A stretch of DNA of 64,000 nt. Source: Clostridiales bacterium. GTDB lineage: Bacteria; Bacillota; Clostridia; Oscillospirales; CAG-272. The translations under genes were made by a program, and so were the position numbers. The notes beneath the pieces were generated by a model that saw only the letters and a list, made by a program, of their open reading frames with translations, ran no database searches and was not told the DNA's origin. Positions within the stretch are counted from its first letter, which is position 1. Each line of letters starts with the position of its first letter. Shown piece by piece: positions 17,380 to 25,674 of the stretch. The DNA is taken from assembly GCA_012514145.1 (NCBI GenBank), contig JAAZAV010000011.1, forward strand, positions 41,609 through 105,608. The letters are read 5' to 3'.

Positions 17380-18129
17380 ATGACGTATTCCGGGAAGACA
17401 GATATCGGACAAAAACGCATGGCAAATCAGGACGCCATAGCCATGGTTGAAATGAATGACGGTTCGCTCGTAACCATCGTCTGCGACGGTATGGGGGGCG
17501 TCAAAGGAGGCGCTGTTGCCAGTGAGGCGGCAATTTCCGCGTTTACCGAATATATAAGCGAGGTTGATGGAAAAACCGACGAAGATGCTCCCATCCCTAC
17601 ACATAAAGAAATGCTTACCGAAGGTCTGAAGCGCGCCAATATTTCTGTATACACCCGCTCAATTGAAGATGAACAATATAAAGGCATGGGTACCACGCTT
17701 GTAGCCGCGGTTATAAAGGATCGCGATCTTTGTGCAGTAAACGTGGGCGACAGCCGTCTGTATGTCATAACCGGAGGCGGGCTTTGCAGAGTCACCCGTG
17801 ACCATTCCTATGTTCAGCAGATGGTAGATGCCGGCATGATTAAACCCGAGGATGCAAAGAAGAGTCCGTTCAAAAATGTTATAACCCGAGTTGTCGGACG
17901 TGAGACCGACCCCAAACCGGATTACTACTCGGTAAAACTGCCAGAGGGCAAGTGGTGTGTACTACTCTGTTCAGACGGTCTCTACAACTTCTGCTCCGAT
18001 GAAAAGTTAGTTGCGCTGTCTGAGGATGAGTCGCTCTCGGCTGAAGAAGCTGCTTCGGCTATGATCGATGCCGCTAATGAAGGCGGAGGCGGCGACAATA
18101 TCTCTGCTATTATTGTAAGAGGCGATTGA
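17380..18129 (+). CDS. prpC: PP2C-family Ser/Thr protein phosphatase
   Basis: Removes phosphate from Ser and Thr residues phosphorylated by the partner kinase PrkC. The 249-residue protein has the PP2C metal-binding motifs: DIGQKRMANQDA, CDGMGGVKGG with metal Asp, VGDSRLY, LCSDGLYNF and GGDNISAIIV. The ATG at 17380 has GGTGAT upstream; an in-frame ATG at 17368 is the alternative. A TATAAT at 17316-17321 without a good -35 may add a weak internal promoter. The stop codon lies only four bases before the kinase start, so the two are translationally linked. Confidence 0.95.
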   Translation: MTYSGKTDIGQKRMANQDAIAMVEMNDGSLVTIVCDGMGGVKGGAVASEAAISAFTEYISEVDGKTDEDAPIPTHKEMLTEGLKRANISVYTRSIEDEQYKGMGTTLVAAVIKDRDLCAVNVGDSRLYVITGGGLCRVTRDHSYVQQMVDAGMIKPEDAKKSPFKNVITRVVGRETDPKPDYYSVKLPEGKWCVLLCSDGLYNFCSDEKLVALSEDESLSAEEAASAMIDAANEGGGGDNISAIIVRGD

Positions 18130-18133
18130 TTCG

Positions 18134-19801
18134 ATGGATTCCCACGAGAAATACATCGGTCAGATACTGGGCAGACGGTACCGGCTGCAGCGTGTTGTTG
18201 GTGTAGGCGGTATGGCGGTGGTCTACGAAGCCTATGACCTGTCGGCGCGCCGCAGCGTAGCTGTTAAAATGCTGCGCGAGCATATCGCGCAGGATGCAGC
18301 CTCGGTCAAACGTTTTGTCAACGAGTCCAAAGCTGTCGCCCTGCTGTCTCATCCGAATATAGTTAAGATTTACGATGTCTCTGTCACTGATGATGTTAAA
18401 TACATGGTGATGGAGTACATCGACGGCATTACACTTAAAGATTATATAACCCGCAAGGGCAAGTTAAATGTGCGGGAGGCTCTGAACTTTACCGAACAGA
18501 TTCTCCGTGCATTGGAACATGCGCACGCCAAGCATATTATCCACCGCGATATAAAGCCTCAGAATATTCTGATGCTTAAGAACGGCAGAATCAAGGTAAC
18601 AGACTTCGGTATCGCAAAACTGCCGGATGCCGAAACACTTACAGTCAGCGCGATCGGCACAGTATTCTACATAAGTCCCGAGCAGGCAAGCGGAGCGCCG
18701 GTTGATGCACGTTCCGATCTCTATTCCCTTGGGGTCATGATGTATGAGATGATGACCGGACGACTGCCATTCAGCGGTGAGAATCCGGTTTCGGTTGCGA
18801 TGATGCAGGTGCAGACTCAGCCCATACCGCCGCGTCAGCTTTTAACATCAATTCCCATAGGCATGGAGCAGCTTATACTCGGCGCAATGGAAAAGAACCC
18901 CGAGTATCGCTTTCAGAGTGCTACGCAGATGCTCAAACATGTGCAAAAGCTCAAGAGCGACCCGAAGTTTGTATTTAAGACCAGACGCAAGATGGCGGGC
19001 TACACCAGCCAAAGTGCCCAGGTTAAACAGCGAAGCCGCCGCCGCTCCACCATGCTGCCTATTATATCCGGTGTTACGGTGGCGCTGTTGCTTGTAATTG
19101 CAATATGCGCCGCATACCTGATATCGGCACTGCTTCGAAATACTGAGGAAAACGCATCTAAGGTAATAACCGTACCTAAATTCATCGATACCTTCTACAG
19201 CGAAACCCTTGAGGAGGAACTGGAAAAGACCTATTATAGGGTCACGGTTAAGAAGGTATACAATTCCGACTACGAAGCGGGCACGATAATCGAACAAAAC
19301 CCGATGCCCGGGGAGAAACGTAAGGTAAAGGAGGGGCGTCAGTTCGCCGACCTTGAACTCACCGTATCTCTGGGTACAAAAATCATGACGATTAACGACT
19401 ACACCATATTGGAGCATATTGTAGTCGAGCTGGAACTAAAGGCTCTGAACCTCATTTCCACCACCCAATATGAGAGCAGCGACACTGTTATTGAGGGCTA
19501 TGTAATCCGTACCGACCCTCCGGCAGGAGGAACCGTCTCGCCGGGCGACACGGTGACCCTTTATGTATCAAGCGGTCAGGATGTGAAATACACTGTGGTG
19601 CCGAACTTCATCGGCATGACAGAAGCAAAAGCGTACAAGTCGCTGATTTCCGCAAACCTCAAACTCGGGAATGTAACCTACCAGCCTTCAAACGAGCCTG
19701 AGGGAACGATTATTGGTCAGAGTATAGAGCACAACACCGCGAATACCGTGCCGATTGGCACAAAAATCGATTTCACAGTAAGCTCGGCAATGCCTGAGTA
19801 A
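18134..19801 (+). CDS. prkC: PASTA-domain Ser/Thr protein kinase
   Basis: A membrane receptor kinase that senses peptidoglycan fragments or lipid II through external PASTA repeats and adjusts wall synthesis and division. The 555-residue protein has a cytoplasmic kinase domain (1-275): glycine loop VGVGGMAVVYEA, Lys in VAVKML, catalytic HRDIKPQN with D139, DFG, and SPEQ. A juxtamembrane stretch is followed by a transmembrane helix at about 315-335 and three PASTA repeats, beginning at ITVPKFID, at IMTINDYTILEHIV and at VVPNFIGMTEAKA. The usual downstream rsgA is absent; an AEC transporter follows. PASTA repeats also occur in the PBP of the dcw cluster, so both may respond to the same ligand. 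Confidence 0.96.
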   Translation: MDSHEKYIGQILGRRYRLQRVVGVGGMAVVYEAYDLSARRSVAVKMLREHIAQDAASVKRFVNESKAVALLSHPNIVKIYDVSVTDDVKYMVMEYIDGITLKDYITRKGKLNVREALNFTEQILRALEHAHAKHIIHRDIKPQNILMLKNGRIKVTDFGIAKLPDAETLTVSAIGTVFYISPEQASGAPVDARSDLYSLGVMMYEMMTGRLPFSGENPVSVAMMQVQTQPIPPRQLLTSIPIGMEQLILGAMEKNPEYRFQSATQMLKHVQKLKSDPKFVFKTRRKMAGYTSQSAQVKQRSRRRSTMLPIISGVTVALLLVIAICAAYLISALLRNTEENASKVITVPKFIDTFYSETLEEELEKTYYRVTVKKVYNSDYEAGTIIEQNPMPGEKRKVKEGRQFADLELTVSLGTKIMTINDYTILEHIVVELELKALNLISTTQYESSDTVIEGYVIRTDPPAGGTVSPGDTVTLYVSSGQDVKYTVVPNFIGMTEAKAYKSLISANLKLGNVTYQPSNEPEGTIIGQSIEHNTANTVPIGTKIDFTVSSAMPE

Positions 19802-19816
19802 ACCGGAGATGATATT

Positions 19817-20776
19817 TTGCTTGAAAGTTTCTTATTCAGTGCAAACACCATAATACCGATTTTACTCGTCACCGTATTGGGCGGACTGCTGAAGAAGTTC
19901 AAATTTCTTGATGACAACTTCTTCTCACAAAGCGAGAAGTTCGTTTTCAAGGTCGCGCTTCCCGCCATGCTGTTTATCGAGATTTCGACTGCCGATGGCG
20001 CAGAAATCTTTGACGGAGCTTTTATCGGCTTCTGCGTTGTAGGAATAATCGTGTCCTTCATTATTCCTTGTCTGATCGTACCGCTTATTATTAAACAGAA
20101 CGATAAACGCGGCGCCTTCATACAGGGCGTATACCGATCTAACTTCGCGATACTCGGCGTAACTCTGGCAGACAACATGTTCGGCGACGAGGGTGTACAA
20201 CAGATTGCCATGGTGCTCCCCTTTGCCATTGTACTCTTCAATTTCTTTGCAGTCACTATTCTTTCTATATTCGGTCCTGCCGAAAAGAAACTGTCACCGA
20301 TGCAGCTGGTAAAAGTCCTGGCAAAGAATATCTTCACGAATCCGCTGATTATTTCTGTCGTATTGGCGCTTCCATTCCTCTTATTCGAAATCAGCCTTCC
20401 GAAGTTTATTAATACATCACTTGTCTACCTTAAGAACAGCACAATGCCCCTGTCACTGCTTGCCCTCGGCGCCTCATTCTCCTTTGATTCGCTTAAAAGC
20501 CGTTTCGGTCTGGCAATATCGGCAACAGTATGTAAAACGGTGGTGCTGCCTGCAATTATGCTCGCTGCAGCAATCCTTTTAGGGTACCGCGGGCCGCAAT
20601 TGGGCGTTGTTCTTATACTGTTTGGCGGACCTGCTGCCGTATCAAGCTACATTATGGCAAAGAATATGGAGAGCGACTACGAGCTTGCCGGTCAGATCCT
20701 GCTGTTTACAACACTGCTTTGTACATTCACACTCTTCGGTGCGATATTCCTGCTGAAATATTTTGCTTTAATATAA
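19817..20776 (+). CDS. AEC-family transporter (auxin efflux carrier type)
   Basis: A 319-residue integral membrane protein with about ten hydrophobic helices in two halves. Family features are ILLVTVLGGLLKKF near the start, YRSNFAILGVTLA in the first half, NSTMPLSLLALGASF in the middle, and GGPAAVSSYIMAKNM in the second half. Members move small organic acids such as malate or malonate; the substrate here is unknown. It starts with TTG at 19817, six bases after GGAGAT. It is 15 bases downstream of prkC, in the position normally held by rsgA, and probably shares its transcript. Confidence 0.85.
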   Translation: MLESFLFSANTIIPILLVTVLGGLLKKFKFLDDNFFSQSEKFVFKVALPAMLFIEISTADGAEIFDGAFIGFCVVGIIVSFIIPCLIVPLIIKQNDKRGAFIQGVYRSNFAILGVTLADNMFGDEGVQQIAMVLPFAIVLFNFFAVTILSIFGPAEKKLSPMQLVKVLAKNIFTNPLIISVVLALPFLLFEISLPKFINTSLVYLKNSTMPLSLLALGASFSFDSLKSRFGLAISATVCKTVVLPAIMLAAAILLGYRGPQLGVVLILFGGPAAVSSYIMAKNMESDYELAGQILLFTTLLCTFTLFGAIFLLKYFALI

Positions 20777-20811
20777 CATGTCAATAATAAACTTTATATA
20801 AGGAGTGTCAA

Positions 20812-21870
20812 ATGACTATGAATGGTAAAATGATCAACCTTGAGAAGGAAATCCGCGAACAGCCTTCTGTACTCGCCGGCGTCAAGGCCGCAAACATCGA
20901 TACAATCAAGGCTATTGCAGCCGAGTACCGCGCACGCGGTCTTAATAATATTGTTTTCGCAGCCCGCGGCACCAGCGATCATGCTTCGATTTACGCCCAG
21001 TATCTTCTGGGAATTTATGCCGGCATTCCAGCTATGCTTGCTACTCCGTCGGTAGTTACCGTCTACGGCAGCAAGCTCAAGTATACCGGTTCACTGGTTA
21101 TCGGCGTTTCTCAGTCGGGTAAGGCAGCCGACGTTCTTGAAATAATAAAGCTTGCCAACGGCGACGGAAATCTGACCGTTGCCCTCACCAATAATACTGA
21201 CTCTCCCCTCGCCAAGGAGGCTAAATATCACCTCTTCTGCAACGCAGGTTCAGAGACTTCGATAGCTGCAACCAAAACCTTCACCAGCCAGTGCTACGCC
21301 CTTGCCCTTCTTGTTGCAGAACTTTCCGGCAGCAAGGAGCTCGCTGAAGGTCTTGAAAAGGTTCCTGCCGCTGTTACCGAACTGCTTGAATATATGCCAA
21401 CCAAAATCGAAGGCTTTGCTCCGCGCTGCCGTCATCTTAAAGCAGGCGTTGTTCTCGGGCGCGGTACCGCATATCCTATTGCTCTTGAGGGCGCTCTAAA
21501 GGTACTTGAAACTAACAGAATCAAGATGCGTGGTTATGCAAGCTCTGATTTCTATCACGGACCGCTCGCTCAGTTATTTGAGAATGACCTTGCCATCGTT
21601 CTGGCCGCCGAAGGTCCAATGCTGTCAGACGCCATCGCCATGATTGACCGTCTGAACGGTATCAACGCAGAAGTCCTGGTAATCAGTGACAGCGATGAGG
21701 CACTTTCAAAATCAAAATTCGCTCTGCCGCTTCCCAAGCTCGGTTCAGACGCTCTATCTCCCTTCCTCATGGCAGTTACAATGCAGCTTCTCGCTCTCAA
21801 GCTCACCGAGGTAAACGGCATAGACCCCGATGCTTCCAAGTTGCTTAACAAAGTCACCATAACCAAGTAA
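20812..21870 (+). CDS. SIS-domain sugar-phosphate isomerase/deaminase-like protein
   Basis: A 352-residue protein with two SIS domains, equivalent to the isomerase half of GlmS without the glutaminase domain. The first domain has FAARGTSDHASIYAQYLL and IGVSQSGKAADVLE, with the phosphosugar-binding serines. The second has LGRGTAYPIALEGALKVLE and the catalytic-region motif YHGPLAQLF. Such stand-alone proteins act as amino-sugar phosphate deaminases or fructoselysine-type deglycases; glucosamine-6-phosphate deaminase is one possibility. AAGGAG lies seven bases before the ATG. It ends at a very strong hairpin shared with the convergent ftsZ. Confidence 0.85.
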   Translation: MTMNGKMINLEKEIREQPSVLAGVKAANIDTIKAIAAEYRARGLNNIVFAARGTSDHASIYAQYLLGIYAGIPAMLATPSVVTVYGSKLKYTGSLVIGVSQSGKAADVLEIIKLANGDGNLTVALTNNTDSPLAKEAKYHLFCNAGSETSIAATKTFTSQCYALALLVAELSGSKELAEGLEKVPAAVTELLEYMPTKIEGFAPRCRHLKAGVVLGRGTAYPIALEGALKVLETNRIKMRGYASSDFYHGPLAQLFENDLAIVLAAEGPMLSDAIAMIDRLNGINAEVLVISDSDEALSKSKFALPLPKLGSDALSPFLMAVTMQLLALKLTEVNGIDPDASKLLNKVTITK

Positions 21871-21879
21871 TATTATAGA

Positions 21880-21919
21880 AAAACAGAACCGGCTCGTAGT
21901 CACGAGCCGGTTCTGTTTT
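21880..21919. terminator. Strong bidirectional terminator
   Basis: An 18-bp perfect stem (21880-21897 with 21902-21919) and a 4-base loop, with A-run and T-run at its base. It serves the SIS gene on the plus strand and can also act on the minus strand. Confidence 0.9.
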
Positions 21920-21920
21920 T

Positions 21921-21954
21921 ATGCGAAAACGGAGGGATTCGATAATCCCTCCGT
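21921..21954 (-). terminator. ftsZ terminator
   Basis: A stem of ACGGAGGGA (21929-21937) and TCCCTCCGT (21946-21954). On the minus strand it is followed by TTTT at 21928-21925. It lies 22 bases after the ftsZ stop, at the end of the dcw cluster. Confidence 0.8.
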
Positions 21955-21975
21955 CATTATATACTGAATTACAGC

Positions 21976-23199
21976 TTACAGCTTATTACTGAAGATACTG
22001 AGAATATCGTCAAAATCCGAATCTGATATGCCGACATCATCATTCTTCTCGTCCTCAGCCGGAGCGTCCTCCCTTAACTCGGCAGACGCTTCTTCATCCT
22101 TGTCATCACTGACATTAACTTCCGCGTACTTCTCACTCTTCTTGTCGCTGCCGGTATGAGCCGCTGACTGAGTTCTCTCAACTGTTGATCTGCGGTCGCT
22201 GAATCCGCGGCTGCCGGTGCTGCCGAACTTCTCATTGCGTTCCTCGGCATCGAATCCGGTGGCAACAAGGGTAATCGTCAGAGTATCATCAAGATTCTCA
22301 TCAAATACGGTACCGAAGATGATACGTGCATCCGGATCCGCCTTGCTCTCGATATACTCGCAGGCGTCTGTAACTTCCTCCAGCGGGATGTCGGGAGATA
22401 CAGTGACATTGACGATAAGACCGCGGGCACCGGCGATTGTGGTCTCAAGCAGCGGGCTGTCGATTGCCATATTGGCAGCCTCAATAGCCTTGTCCTTACC
22501 GGTAGCGGTACCGATACCCATGTGGGCATAACCGGCATCCTTCATAATCGATTCAACGTCTGCAAAGTCAAGGTTGATATATCCTTCAATGGATATAAGA
22601 TCAGAAATACTCTGCACACCGCGTTTAAGAACCGCGTCCGCTTCCATGAAAGCGTTGGCGTATGTAATCTTGTTCTCGCTGAGAGACTTTAGTCTCTCAT
22701 TTGGAATTATTATAAGCGAGTCTACTATATCGCCGAGACGAACGATGCCTTCTTCGGCGGCTTCCATTCTGCGTTTGCCCTCAAACGCAAACGGTTTAGT
22801 TACAACTCCTACGGTGAGAATACCAAGGCTCTTGGCGATTTTTGCTACTATTGGAGCCGCACCCGTACCGGTGCCGCCACCCATACCCGTTGTGATAAAC
22901 ACCATATCTGCGCCCTTGAGCGCTGCGGTGATATCCTCCTCGGACTCCTCTGCCGCTCTTGTACCGATCTCGGGGTTTGCGCCGGCTCCGTGACCGCGGG
23001 TTATCTTCTCACCTATCGCAATCTTAAGATTCGCAGCACATCTGTTAAGTGCCTGCTTATCGGTATTGATAGCTATAAACTCGACCCCGCGCACACCGTC
23101 GGAAATCATTCTGTTAACAGCGTTACATCCGCCGCCGCCGACTCCTACAACCTTTATTATTACCCCACTGTCAAATTCGTTGTTGTACTCGAACGCCAT
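21976..23199 (-). CDS. ftsZ: Cell division protein FtsZ
   Basis: The tubulin-like GTPase that forms the Z-ring. The 407-residue protein has the nucleotide-binding [11 protein letters not shown] at the N terminus, the tubulin signature [10 protein letters not shown], and the T7 loop [11 protein letters not shown]. Residues from about 320 form an acidic, disordered linker. The C-terminal peptide reads [13 protein letters not shown] rather than the common IPxFLR form, so partner binding may differ. AGGAGG precedes the ATG at 23199. It is the last gene of the dcw cluster and has its own promoter about 240 bases upstream; no ftsA is adjacent. Confidence 0.98.
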   Translation of the reverse strand: MAFEYNNEFDSGVIIKVVGVGGGGCNAVNRMISDGVRGVEFIAINTDKQALNRCAANLKIAIGEKITRGHGAGANPEIGTRAAEESEEDITAALKGADMVFITTGMGGGTGTGAAPIVAKIAKSLGILTVGVVTKPFAFEGKRRMEAAEEGIVRLGDIVDSLIIIPNERLKSLSENKITYANAFMEADAVLKRGVQSISDLISIEGYINLDFADVESIMKDAGYAHMGIGTATGKDKAIEAANMAIDSPLLETTIAGARGLIVNVTVSPDIPLEEVTDACEYIESKADPDARIIFGTVFDENLDDTLTITLVATGFDAEERNEKFGSTGSRGFSDRRSTVERTQSAAHTGSDKKSEKYAEVNVSDDKDEEASAELREDAPAEDEKNDDVGISDSDFDDILSIFSNKL

Positions 23200-23434
23200 G
23201 TGTCGTCTCCTCCTAAATATTCTGTCGCTGCGTTTTATGCCGCAATGCCGCCTGCATCATATGCAACCGTAACTATCCGCGGCAGCAATGCAGCTGTCAC
23301 AAGCAGATAGATATGCAAACACCGACATGCCGTATTGTCTGCCGGCAGGCGTTAATTAACATAAAGCAAAACTTAAAAACCCGCCTGAAACCGCAAAGAA
23401 TGCGCAAAAACAGTAACACGAGCTTATCAGTGTT

Positions 23435-23463
23435 ATTTTATACTTTATTTACTTGAATTGCAA
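23435..23463 (-). promoter_or_regulatory. Candidate sigma-A promoter of ftsZ
   Basis: On the minus strand, -35 TTGCAA (23463-23458), 17-base spacer, -10 TAAAAT (23440-23435). The start would be near 23428, giving a leader of about 230 bases before ftsZ. The 331-bp gap from divIB to ftsZ (23200-23530) holds no gene that I can support. Confidence 0.55.
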
Positions 23464-23530
23464 TAGCTTTTAGCTTAAATTCCAGTTGCACTGACATTGT
23501 TTACAATTTATTCATCGGTAAACAGTGCCG

Positions 23531-24415
23531 TCATATACCGATATCGGCTCCGGGTATGGCGAAACAAACCGATACATCCTGAACATCGATAAGACCATTC
23601 GCTGTGGTCATGAGTTCGCTCATCTGTTCAATGATTTCTACAGCCGTCGCCAGCTTCAGTTCGATATCGTCCGGGTCTCCAAGTATGATTTTGATGCTGT
23701 TATCATAAACGAAAAAGATCGTATATTTGTCTCTGATATTGATATGGTCGGATTTTTCGTAAAGCTCGGAAAGCCTCATGGTGCGCAGCATGTCAACCGC
23801 ATATTGGTAACTGCCCTGACGCTTGAAACGTATCTGCCTGCCTACAACCGCATATGCCACTTCGGGAAGGGTAAGTTCCTTTAGATTGTAGTTGTATCGC
23901 ATGTCGGCAATATCGTCCATGCGCTGCAGCACACGCAGTTCCTCTGACAGTATGAAGAACTCACCGCTGATGTCGGTATAGTAGTATGGCAGATCTTCGG
24001 TCACCGTGATCTGTACGCTGGACGGCAGAATACGCGTAAGTGATATACCGTTTATATACGGAAACTGTTCCTTCATAAATCTTTCCGAGCGTGCACGGCT
24101 GACGGTATAAATTGAGTCGCCTACCGACACACCGCAGTCTGCCGACAGGGTTTCTTTGTAGTACATCAGACTGCCCTCAACCGTGATTTCTTCCACCTTG
24201 AAGAATGCCGCCACCATAATAGCCACAATAATCACCGAAATAAAGAACAGGAGCAAGGCATACCAGACAAATCTGCGATACTTGCGAAATGAATTTCTGC
24301 GGCGAAATCTGGCAAATGTATTGCCTGAAATCAACTCCTCGCCCAGACTCTCGCGCTGAATGAATCGCGAAAATCTTCTTCCGGCTGATTCACGACGCGG
24401 TTTTATTTTGCTCAC
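23531..24415 (-). CDS. divIB: Cell division protein DivIB/FtsQ
   Basis: Bitopic divisome protein that links FtsL and the septal PBP. The 294-residue protein has a basic cytoplasmic segment (1-50, rich in Arg), a transmembrane helix at about 51-72, and a POTRA domain starting at KVEEITVEGSLMYYKETL. The beta domain follows, with ISLTRILPSSVQITVTEDLPYYY typical of FtsQ. It starts with GTG at 24415 and shows no strong Shine-Dalgarno; the 84-bp gap after murG contains nothing else I can identify. Its place between murG and ftsZ matches the Bacillota dcw order. Confidence 0.9.
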   Translation of the reverse strand: MSKIKPRRESAGRRFSRFIQRESLGEELISGNTFARFRRRNSFRKYRRFVWYALLLFFISVIIVAIMVAAFFKVEEITVEGSLMYYKETLSADCGVSVGDSIYTVSRARSERFMKEQFPYINGISLTRILPSSVQITVTEDLPYYYTDISGEFFILSEELRVLQRMDDIADMRYNYNLKELTLPEVAYAVVGRQIRFKRQGSYQYAVDMLRTMRLSELYEKSDHINIRDKYTIFFVYDNSIKIILGDPDDIELKLATAVEIIEQMSELMTTANGLIDVQDVSVCFAIPGADIGI

Positions 24416-24499
24416 TCGTCATACAGCCGCACGGTTTCGCGGCGCTCCTTTCATGAGTTTTGGATATCAGACTGCACCGTATTCGATATTCTGTTTGTT

Positions 24500-25639
24500 T
24501 CAGACCGATTTAGAATCTACAAGCGCTCTCAGTTCTCTGTACAGTACATCTGCGGCATCAAGCACGGCGAATTTCGATACGGCTGAGGATATTGCCTCAC
24601 GTTTTGAGTCATCCTCCAGCAGTCCCTTGACAGCCTCTGTAAGCCTGCTTTCAGACGCTTCGGAGTATCCGGTAAACTCCTTCTCTTCAATCAGAACCGC
24701 CGCGCCCGCATCCGCAAGGACTCTTGCATTCTTGTATTGGTGGTTGTCTGTAACATTCGGCGACGGTATCAGTATGCTTGCCCTGCCCAGTGCGGCAATC
24801 TCTGATAAGGTCATGGCTCCGGCTCGATTTATTACAACATCCGCCGCCATCATGCGCTGCGGCATGTCGTATATATACTCCAGCATTTGAAGGTTCGGAT
24901 ATTGCTCGAGCCCGGCAGCACGGAACTGCCTGGTAGCCTCCTCGTATTCAATGGCGCCTGTGGCATGTACATGGAGCACTTCCGGGTGCTTTGAGGTATA
25001 CTCCCTCATCAGCCGCAGAACTTCGATGTTTACATTCTCGGCGCCCATGGAGCCGCCGCATGAAAGGATAAATTTATCATATTTTTCTGCTATACCCAAT
25101 TCTCTGCGCGCCGCTTCACGGTCGGGAGAAAGGAATTCCGGTTTGAGCGGATTACCTACCCTTACACATTTATCCGGGAACGCCAGACGTTCGCGGGTAG
25201 CTTCGAAATTAACATAAACTCTGTCTACATACTTCTCAAGCATCCGAACGGCAAATCCCGGAATGGCGTTGCTCTCATGGAGCGCCGTAGGTATTCCGAG
25301 GGACGCGGCTGCCCTGCAAACCGGCCAGGATACATATCCCCCTGTTCCTACCACAAGGTCGGGTTTGAAGCTCTTTACCAGTTTCTTTGCATGTCCTACC
25401 GATGTGAAGGCAAGCCAAAGCGCTTTGATGTTAGCCGGTGTCAGCCTTCGTTTTATCCCCTGCACCTCTACATGAAACAGCTCATAGCCGGCTTTCGGCA
25501 CCAGCTTGTTCTCGATTCCACGGGAGGTTCCGACAAAAGCCACCACTGAATCTGGCTCGTTCTGCTTGATAATATTGGCGATTGCGATAGCGGGGTTCAC
25601 ATGTCCGCCGGTGCCGCCGCCTGTCATCATTACTCTCAT
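24500..25639 (-). CDS. murG: UDP-GlcNAc:lipid I GlcNAc transferase MurG
   Basis: Makes lipid II by adding GlcNAc to lipid I on the inner membrane face. The 379-residue GT28 enzyme has the glycine-rich TGGGTGGHVNPA at its start, FVGTSRGIENKLVP, the second G-loop SCGGSMGAENVN, and the donor-site block INRAGAMTLSEIAALG. AGGTGA lies nine bases upstream of the ATG. It follows ftsW by 35 bases and precedes divIB. Confidence 0.98.
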   Translation of the reverse strand: MRVMMTGGGTGGHVNPAIAIANIIKQNEPDSVVAFVGTSRGIENKLVPKAGYELFHVEVQGIKRRLTPANIKALWLAFTSVGHAKKLVKSFKPDLVVGTGGYVSWPVCRAAASLGIPTALHESNAIPGFAVRMLEKYVDRVYVNFEATRERLAFPDKCVRVGNPLKPEFLSPDREAARRELGIAEKYDKFILSCGGSMGAENVNIEVLRLMREYTSKHPEVLHVHATGAIEYEEATRQFRAAGLEQYPNLQMLEYIYDMPQRMMAADVVINRAGAMTLSEIAALGRASILIPSPNVTDNHQYKNARVLADAGAAVLIEEKEFTGYSEASESRLTEAVKGLLEDDSKREAISSAVSKFAVLDAADVLYRELRALVDSKSV

Positions 25640-25674
25640 GTTATGTCACCTATTGTGAAATTTAGACGGTCTGC

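Noticed and set aside
19717..20337. Minus-strand open frame of 206 codons over the AEC transporter
   Set aside because: The plus-strand frame has membrane helices and family motifs; this one is its shadow.
23066..23310. Plus-strand frames near the ftsZ start
   Set aside because: They overlap ftsZ and its leader and have no supporting signals.
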